A stretch of 45,868 nucleotides of DNA from Clostridium frigoris (GTDB lineage: Bacteria > Bacillota > Clostridia > Clostridiales > Clostridiaceae), in the NCBI RefSeq assembly GCF_018861865.1, contig NZ_JAHLDV010000030.1:1-45868 (forward strand), read 5' to 3'. This document shows, one piece after another, positions 33,009-41,800 of the stretch (its first letter is position 1; each line of letters starts with the position of its first letter). The notes beneath the pieces were generated by a model. It was not told the origin of the DNA. It saw nothing but the letters and a program-made list of their open reading frames with translations, and made no database searches. A program made the translations under genes and the position numbers.

Positions 33009-34193
33009 CTATACACCTATATAATCTCTATCAATTGTCATAACAGCATTATAATAAGGATAAGATTTTTTTAGTGCTTTATTAATGTCATCTTCGAGTT
33101 TAAGTTCATCACTTTGTGAAAATTTAGGATTGAAATCAATTACGACATCAAAGATTAAATTTTTATGATCGCCTTCGCCTACAATTCTAAAGTCATGAAT
33201 TGATTTTATTATAGAAAAAAATTTTAATATACTTAAAAGTTCTAAGCGAGTTGAGTTAACTTCTTTATCAGTTGTATTTATAGGGTCCATGTGGATAACT
33301 AAATATAGGCTAAATTCATCAGAAATATCTTTTTCAGCTTTGTCTATAATTTCATGGATCTTAACTATAGATATATCACAAGGTACTTCAGCATGAATAG
33401 ATCCCATACATCTGCCGGGACCATAGTTATGGATAACTAAATCATGGCAACCTGTAATATGATCAAAGGATAGTAATTTTGATTGAATTCCTTTTACCAG
33501 TTCCATATCAGGAGCTTCACCAAGAAGTGGGTTCATAGTTTTTCTTATAAGTGAGTATCCAGCATATATTATTATAAGGGATACCAGTATACCTATGTAC
33601 CCATCTAATGGAAAATCAATCCAAATAGATAAAAGTAGTGATAGTGCGACGCAACTTGAACTTACTACATCACTTAATGCATCAGTTGAAGATGCTTCTA
33701 GGGCTGAGGAGTTTATGGCTTTACCCATAACCTTATTAAACTTACTAATCCAAATTTTAACACCTATTGAAACTAATATCAATAAAAAGGGTATAAGAGT
33801 AAAGATTACCTTTGATGGATGGATTATTTTATCAAAGGAGGTTTTAATAAATTCAAAACCTACTAAAATTACTATAAAGGAGACTATAAGACCAGAAATA
33901 TATTCAAGTCTTCCGTGACCAAAAGGATGCTCTTTGTCTGCTGGTTTACTAGCTAGTTTAAAACCTAGAATTGTAATAACTGATGAAGCAACATCTGATA
34001 AGTTATTAAAGGCATCCGCTGTAATTGCTATACTATTTGATATTATTCCTATAATTAGTTTTGTAGCAAAAAGAATTAAATTTAATATAATTCCAACTAA
34101 TCCACCTAGGTAACCATAAGCATCTCTTACTTTTTTATTAGCAGTATCATGATAATTTTTTACGAATTTTGATATTAAATAATTTGATAACAT
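33009..34193 (-). CDS. Cation diffusion facilitator (metal exporter)
   Basis: 394 residues, six membrane segments followed by a cytoplasmic domain. The metal-site helix reads ADAFNNLSDVAS (Asp60, Asn63, Asp67) where zinc exporters have His at the Asn63 position. The HPFGHGRLEY signature is at 89-98, and a second SSTDALSDVVSS site lies near 188. The C-terminal domain is longer than in YiiP and contains HIDPxx- and HDFRIV-like metal-binding segments. The Asn in site A is more usual in manganese or iron exporters of the family, so zinc is not assumed. AGGTGT precedes the ATG. DUF2651-like gene follows. Confidence 0.88.
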   Translation of the reverse strand: MLSNYLISKFVKNYHDTANKKVRDAYGYLGGLVGIILNLILFATKLIIGIISNSIAITADAFNNLSDVASSVITILGFKLASKPADKEHPFGHGRLEYISGLIVSFIVILVGFEFIKTSFDKIIHPSKVIFTLIPFLLILVSIGVKIWISKFNKVMGKAINSSALEASSTDALSDVVSSSCVALSLLLSIWIDFPLDGYIGILVSLIIIYAGYSLIRKTMNPLLGEAPDMELVKGIQSKLLSFDHITGCHDLVIHNYGPGRCMGSIHAEVPCDISIVKIHEIIDKAEKDISDEFSLYLVIHMDPINTTDKEVNSTRLELLSILKFFSIIKSIHDFRIVGEGDHKNLIFDVVIDFNPKFSQSDELKLEDDINKALKKSYPYYNAVMTIDRDYIGV

Positions 34194-34370
34194 ATTTACA
34201 CCTCTGATTATATAGTATAATTTAAAAAATTGAATTTAAACATATTTCTTATAATTAATTATAGCATTTATTTAGTTTTTATAGAAATATTATGAAAGAA
34301 ATTTGTTATACTAATAAAGGAGATAAGCAAAGTGCTTATATACATAATATTCATTGGAGGAATATAATAT

Positions 34371-35672
34371 ATGAATAAAGAATTAGAATTTGCCCAAAAT
34401 CTTATTGATTATATTTATGATAGTCCAACAGCATATCATGCTGTTGCAAGAGCTAAAGAAGATTTATCTAAGGCAGGCTTTATAGAGATTAAAGAAGAAG
34501 AAAAGTGGGAGCTTAAAAAAGGTGGAAAGTATTTTGTGACTAAAAATGATTCTGCACTAACTGCGTTTGTAGTTGGAAAGGGAGAAATTGAGGAAAGTGG
34601 CTTTAAAATTATTGGAGCACACACAGATTCACCAAGCTTTAGAATAAAACCAAGCCCGGAAATGGTAGTAGATAATATATATGTGAAATTAAACACAGAA
34701 GTTTATGGTGGACCTATATTAAATACATGGATGGATAGGCCACTTGCAGTAGCAGGGAGGGTAACTTTAAGAAGTAAGGATATTTTGCACCCGAAAACGA
34801 AACTTGTAAATATTAGAAGACCAATTATGATAATTCCTAATTTAGCTATTCATATGAATAGGAATATTAATACTGGTATTGAACTAAATAAGCAAAAGGA
34901 TCTATTGCCATTACTCTCAATGGTTAATGAAAATCTAGAAAAAAATAATTATCTTATTAGTGCCATTGCAAAAGAATTATCAGTAGATCTTAAACAAATT
35001 ATTGATTTTGATTTGTTCCTTTATGAATATGAAAAAGGATCAATTATCGGGCTTAATAATGAATTTATATCAAGCTCAAGGTTGGATGATTTAGCTATGG
35101 TACATGCTGGGATAAGTGCGATATCTAGGGGGTCAGCTGTCCAGGCGACAAATGTAATTGTTTGTTTTGATAACGAAGAGGTGGGAAGCTCAACAAAGCA
35201 GGGTGCTGACTCAAATATGCTAGTTGATATTTTAGAACGTATCACAATTTCTCTGGGTAAAAATCGTGAAGACTTTTTTAGAGCTATATCTAAATCATTT
35301 GTAATATCTGCAGATAATGCACATGCTGTTCATCCTAATAGTCCAGAAAAAAATGACCCAACAAACAAACCGTATATAAATAAAGGTCCGGTTATAAAAA
35401 TTAGTGCGAGTCAAAGTTATACAACTGATAGTGATTCAGATGCAGTTTATGAATTGATTTGCGAAAAGGCGGGCGTGCCGATTCAAAAATTTGTTAATCG
35501 TTCTGATGCTAGAGGGGGTTCAACTATAGGGCCAATATCTTCAACACATTTAAATATACGCTCAGTAGATATGGGAAGTCCAACTTTGGCTATGCATTCA
35601 ATAAGAGAATTAGGTGGGGTAATAGATCATTTTTATGTAACAAAATCTTTTGAAGAATTTTATAAAATATAA
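34371..35672 (+). CDS. M18-family aminopeptidase
   Basis: Zinc aminopeptidase of the aspartyl aminopeptidase family, cytoplasmic. 433 residues, family length. Metal-site motifs: GAHTDSPSFRIKP near 81-93, DDLAMVHAG near 238, CFDNEEVGSSTKQGADS near 261, ADNAHAVHPN near 309 and a late STHLNIRSVDMGSPTLAMHS near 392. GGAGG lies eight bases before the ATG. An extended -10 (TGT-TATACT, 34304-34312) is upstream. It is a single gene ended by a terminator. It adds to the peptide-degrading set of the window. Confidence 0.92.
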   Translation: MNKELEFAQNLIDYIYDSPTAYHAVARAKEDLSKAGFIEIKEEEKWELKKGGKYFVTKNDSALTAFVVGKGEIEESGFKIIGAHTDSPSFRIKPSPEMVVDNIYVKLNTEVYGGPILNTWMDRPLAVAGRVTLRSKDILHPKTKLVNIRRPIMIIPNLAIHMNRNINTGIELNKQKDLLPLLSMVNENLEKNNYLISAIAKELSVDLKQIIDFDLFLYEYEKGSIIGLNNEFISSSRLDDLAMVHAGISAISRGSAVQATNVIVCFDNEEVGSSTKQGADSNMLVDILERITISLGKNREDFFRAISKSFVISADNAHAVHPNSPEKNDPTNKPYINKGPVIKISASQSYTTDSDSDAVYELICEKAGVPIQKFVNRSDARGGSTIGPISSTHLNIRSVDMGSPTLAMHSIRELGGVIDHFYVTKSFEEFYKI

Positions 35673-35700
35673 GATTAAGTGAATAACACACACCAATATA

Positions 35701-35735
35701 AAAAACTCACAATATTTAATTGCGAGTTTTTTATT
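35701..35735 (+). terminator. Intrinsic terminator after M18 aminopeptidase
   Basis: AAAAACTC + CAAT (35701-35713) pairs with ATTG + GAGTTTTT (35719-35731), one mismatch, T-rich end. Confidence 0.8.
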
Positions 35736-35835
35736 ATTTTTACTAATAATTGAACACTTAGTTGGGGATAATAATTTCAACTAGTTCTAAAACTTTACAA
35801 TATTATTAATAAAAAGTATTAAAGGGGTGTTTATA

Positions 35836-38800
35836 ATGCCATATGTTATATTAGGGGCAATAGTTACAATAAGTATTTTAATTTATATAGTTGTAAGAAA
35901 AAATTTAAATCATTACGAAGAAGAAAACCTACTAAAAGATATACCAACCATAAATGTTAATAGAGAAGAGTTAGAAAAACATGCATTTGAAATAGCAAGG
36001 CATTACTCTGACGTAAAAAATACTAATTGTAAAAAAAAGCTTATTAGTAATTTAGATGGAAGTTACGCAAAAATTTTACAAGGGTACGAGAAGATAGACA
36101 AAGAAGGTAAAAATAAAAAAGAGGTGTTACCTGCTGCAGAATGGCTTTTGGATAATCTTTATTTAGTAGAAAAAGAATACAAAAGTATAAAATATAATAT
36201 GCCACAAACATATTATAAAGATTTACCAGTAATTTACAAGGGAGTTATGAAAGGATATCCAAGAGTGTACCATATTGCAATCGAAATAGTATCTCACACT
36301 GATGGTAGAATGGATGAACATGTAATTGAAGACTTTATTCGCGCATACCAAAAGAATGCTCAACTGACGTCTGGCGAACTTTGGGCTATACCTATAATGC
36401 TCCGGATAGCTTTAATCCAGAATATTAGTAAGATAACTGAAAAAATCGTTAAAGCAGAAGAGGATAAAAAAGAGGCAGAAGTAGTCGCAGAGAGGTTAAT
36501 TAATGCTTTTAACGAAGATAAAATTATTTTAGAATTATCACTTTTAAATAGGCAAAAGACTGTATTCACTTCGCACTTTACAGAAAGATTACTCAAGCTG
36601 TTAAGGGACAATGGCATTGATTCCAAGGAGGTTTATGATTTTATAAATGAAAGACTTGGAGAGAAAGACACAAGTTCAGAAAAAATCATAGTATTAGAGC
36701 ATCAAATAGAGGCTAATTTTGAAATTTCTATGGCAAACTCTATTAATAGTATAAGAGTTATTGAAGGCCTAAATTGGAAGAAATATTTTGAAAATTTAAG
36801 TCCCGTAGAGATTATTTTAAGAGAGGATCCTGCACATATTTATAAAGAAATGGATTTTAAGTCAAGAGATAAATATAGACATGAAATAGAAAAATTATCT
36901 AAACATACAAAACTTGCAGAATCTTATATAGCAAAAAAAGCAATTGAATGTTGCTATGATAGTGAAATGCCAGAAAATAATACTTATAAAAAACACGTAG
37001 GTTACTATCTAATAGATGATGGAATAGGTGATTTAAAGAAAAAAATAGCATATAAAAATACTGGTATAGAAAAATTTATAAACATCAAAAATAAAAATAT
37101 AGATAATGTTTATATAAGTACTATTTGTGTAGTTACTTTATTAATAGCGGGTTTAATTATTGCAAGTAGCTTATTAAATGATAATGACAAAGATTTATGG
37201 AGATATATATTGGCTGTATTTGTTATATTGGTACCATGTAGTGAAATAACAATATCAATTTTAAACTGGAGCATAAGCCTGCTATGTACAACGTCATTCA
37301 TTCCCAAAATGGACTTTGAAGAGGGAATACCAGAAAAATATAGTACGGTAGTAGTGATTCCAACGTTATTAAATAATACTTCTAGAGTAGTTGAATTGAT
37401 AAAGGACTTAGAAATATACTATTTAGCAAATTCACAAAGTAATTTATTTTTTGCATTGCTTGGCGACTTTAAAGATAGTGATACTGAGGATGAAGCATCA
37501 GATAAGGCGATAGTTGATGCTGGTTTTTTTGAAATAGAAAAATTGAATAAAAAGTATTGTACTCCAGATAAAAAGATATTTTTCTTTTTTAATAGAAGGA
37601 GACAATACAATGAAAAAGAGAATAAATGGATAGGATTTGAGAGAAAACGTGGAAAACTTATGGAGTTTAATGAATTCTTAAGAGGTAAGCAGAATACTAG
37701 TTACAATGTAATAAGCAGTAAAGCAGAGGATCTCAGAATGGTTAAATACGTTATTACTTTAGATGCAGATACAAAACTTCCAAGAGATTCTGCGAAAAAA
37801 TTAATAGGTGCCATGGCGCATCCACTTAATAATGCTGTTATAGACAATGATAAAAAGAGAGTAAGTAGGGGATATGGTCTAATGCAACCAAGAATAGGGG
37901 TTTCTATTCTTAGCGCAAACAAAACCATATTTTCAAAGATTTTTTCTGGTGAAACAGGTATAGATATTTATACTACTGCGGTGTCTGATGTGTATCAAGA
38001 TTTATTTGGTGAAGGTATTTTTACTGGTAAAGGTATTTACAATGTAGATGTCTTTAACTATATGTTAAAGGATGAAATACCTGAAAATACTGTATTAAGC
38101 CATGATTTGTTAGAAGGTTCATATGTTAGGACCGCATTAGTTACTGATGTGGAATTCATAGATGGATATCCATCTTATTATAACGCTAGTTCTAAGAGGT
38201 TACACAGGTGGACTAGAGGGGATTGGCAATTATTACGCTGGCTTAAAAAGTCCTCACCATTAAGCAAAATATCTAAATGGAAGATATTTGACAATTTAAG
38301 GAGAAGTTTACTTGCACCGTCCGTTATAATTTTGCTTATACTTGCTTTAGGTGGGGTATTGCCAGATAGTACGGATAAGTGGGTTATTGCAGCTTTTGTA
38401 GCTATTTTAGCACCTATACTTTTTGACGTAAGCGAAGCTGTAGTTTCTCCAGTTTTGGGGGTGAGTTTATCTGGAAAAATCGAAAATAGCAAGATGGCTA
38501 TTGAGCAGGTATTTTTGATTTTTTGTTTTATACCTTATCAAGCATATATGATGGTTGATGCTATAATTAGAACCTTATACAGAGTGCTAGTAAGTAAAAA
38601 AAACTTATTAGAGTGGCAGTCAGCAGCTGATGTTGAGGTGAAAGTTGGGAAGAAACTTAAAGATTATATTGAGGCTATGTGGGCTTCAAGTGCAATTTCA
38701 GTTTTAATTTTAATTGTATCATTTAATGCAAGCATCAGTATTGGACTTCTTAGCATACCTTCTTGTGTGATTTGGATCTTAAGTCCTGTAATTGCATATG

Positions 38801-41800
38801 TTATAAGTCGTGATAGTGAGTCTGAATCTTTTGAAATTTCCATTGAAGAAAAGAATTACTTAAGAAAACTTAGTAGAAAAACTTGGGCGTATTTTGAGGA
38901 TTTTGTAAATGATGAAAGCAATTGGCTTGGGCCAGATAATTACCAAGAAGATCCACCAAATGGAGTAGCGCATAGAACTTCACCAACCAACATGGGGATG
39001 GAATTAACCTCAAATTTAGTTGCATATGATTTAGGGTATGTTGGAATTATTAAGGTAACAAGCAGAATAGATAAAATTATGACTTCAATGGAAGGTATGG
39101 ATATGTACAGAGGTCACTTTTATAATTGGTATGATACTAAAACTAAGGCGCCACTTTTCCCTAGATATGTGTCTACTGTGGATAGTGGTAATTTAGTTGG
39201 GTACCTTTGGGTGGTTGAAGAGGCGTTAGATGAATATTTGAGGGATTCAGTATTTAAGCCTGCTCAAGTTAAGGGATTGGAAGACACTATGAGGCTTGCA
39301 TCTCAAGAGGTAGGAGTATCCAAAGATGTTAAGAATTTATATCAGGGCATATTAAATAAAATAGCTAGTGATACAATAGACTTTAATTGTTGGAAAACTA
39401 TACTTAGGGATTTATCAAATAAGCTTGTAGAAGTTGGGAAAAATGAATATTGCATGGAATCATATTGGAATAAAAAACTAAAAGATGATGTAGGTGGGTA
39501 TTTAGAGGAAATAAGTGAACTATTTCCTTGGTTTGATTATGCCTTTGAAAAAGATTCTGATTTAGAACTTACTAAGTCTATGAGGGATTTACTTGAGGGA
39601 GCAACAATAATTAGTATCCCAGAAAAAATAAATAATATATTAAATATTCTAGATGACAAATTGAAAAATGATAAATCGTTGTGGGCATTAAAAGATTTGT
39701 TACAACAAACAAAAGAAAAAACTCAATTTGTTATTAGCAAAATAGAGGGCTTAAAGGAAAGACTAAATTCTATGGCGGATGCTACTGATTTTAAGATGTT
39801 ATATGATGAGGAGAGGGAATTGTTTAGAATTGGATATGATGTGGAGAATGATAATCTAGGTAAGAGTTATTATGATCTTCTCGCTTCTGAGTCAAGGCAA
39901 GCCAGCTTCGTTGCTATTGCAAAGGGAGATGTTCCTAAAAAACATTGGTTTAAACTTGGAAGAGCTATGAGTACCATGGGGAAAAGCAAGGGCTTAGTTT
40001 CCTGGAGCGGAACAATGTTTGAGTACATGATGCCATTACTTATAATGAAAAATTATCCAGGCACGATGCTAGATGAAACTTATAATGCTGTAATCGGTGC
40101 ACAAAAGGAATATTGCAGTGAAAGAGGGGTACCTTTTGGTATATCTGAATCTGCATTTTATAAATTTGATATAAATTCAAATTATCAATATAAAGCTTTT
40201 GGAGTAGCTGGAGTAGGATTAAAGTCGGGACTTGAAAATGAATTGGTTATTTCACCATATTCAACTGTTATGGCACTCCAAATTGATTTTAGAGGAGCTT
40301 ATGATAATCTTAAAAGACTTACGAATGAAGGCCTTGAGGGGAATTATGGATTTTATGAAGCTATAGATTATACTAAAAATAGAATGTCTAAAGATGATCC
40401 TAAGGCTATAATCAAGTGTTTTATGATTCATCATGAAGGTATGAGTTTGATGGCTTTAGATAATGTATTATTAAATAATATTCTCCAAAAAAGATTTCAT
40501 GCATTACCAAGAGTGAAAGCTACAGAGTTATTACTTCAAGAGAAAGTTTCTAAGAGAGTAGTATATGATAGGGAACGTAAATTTAAGGTAGTAGATACTT
40601 CTGTAGGAAAGCAAAAGATTATAGTAAGAAAATATACTACAGCAAAAACGGAAACTCCGGAAACACATTTAATTTCAAATGGAAATTATTCGTTAATGAT
40701 TTCTAATAGTGGATCAGGGTATGCTTTGCGTGATAAAACTATGATTTACAGATGGAAGGAAGATGTTACAAAAGATAATACAGGTATGTTTGTTTATATC
40801 AAAGATTTTGATGAAAATGAATTCTTTAGTGCGGCTTATGAGCCTTGTAAAAAGGCAAGTGATAGCTATGAAGTAACATTCGCATTAGACAAGGCTGAGT
40901 TTGCAAGAAGTGATAAAAATATTGCCACCCGTATGGAAATTACTGTGGCTACAGAGGATGATTCAGAGGTAAGAAGATTATCAATTACCAACAAAAGTAC
41001 CAAAAGTAAAATTTTAGAGATAACAAGTTATTTTGAGGTAACTCTAGCTCATTACGATGCAGATATAGTACATCCAGCATTCGGAAATTTGTTTGTTAAA
41101 ACTGAGTATGTTGATAATCCTAGTTGTATTATTGCAACGAGAAGACCGAGGTCTAAGGGTGAGAAACAGCCATGGCTTATGCAAACCGTCGCAACTCAGG
41201 GAAATGTTATTGGAATCATTCAATATGAGACTAGCAGAGCAAATTTCATAGGCCGTGGGGAGAATACAATAGAGCCTATAGCAATGAGGGTAGATTCAGT
41301 ATTATCTAATACTGTTGGAGCGGTGCTTGACCCTATAGTAAGTATAAGAAGAAAAGTTAAAATTAAACCTGGTGAAACCTGTATTATAGCATTCACTACG
41401 TCAATAGCTAATACAAAGGAAGAAGTAATAAGCTTAGCTAAAAAATATAGTGAATTTCATAATATAAATAGGGTATTTGAACTAGCTTGGAGTCAAACTC
41501 AGGTAGATATGAAATACTTAGGTATAAAATCTACTCAGGCAAATTTATATCAAGTTATAGCTTCCAAAATTTTATTTTTAAATTCTACATTTAGACAAAG
41601 AGAGAAGTATATAAAAAATGTAAAAAAAGGACAATTCACTCTTTGGGGATATGGTATTTCAGGAGATTTACCTATAATTCTTCTAATAGTTCGCGCGAGC
41701 AAAGATAAAGATTTAGTTCGCCAACTTATAGATGCTCATGAATACTTAAGCCTTAAAGGATTAAAAGTAGATTTAGTGATAATAAACCTTCAAACGACCT

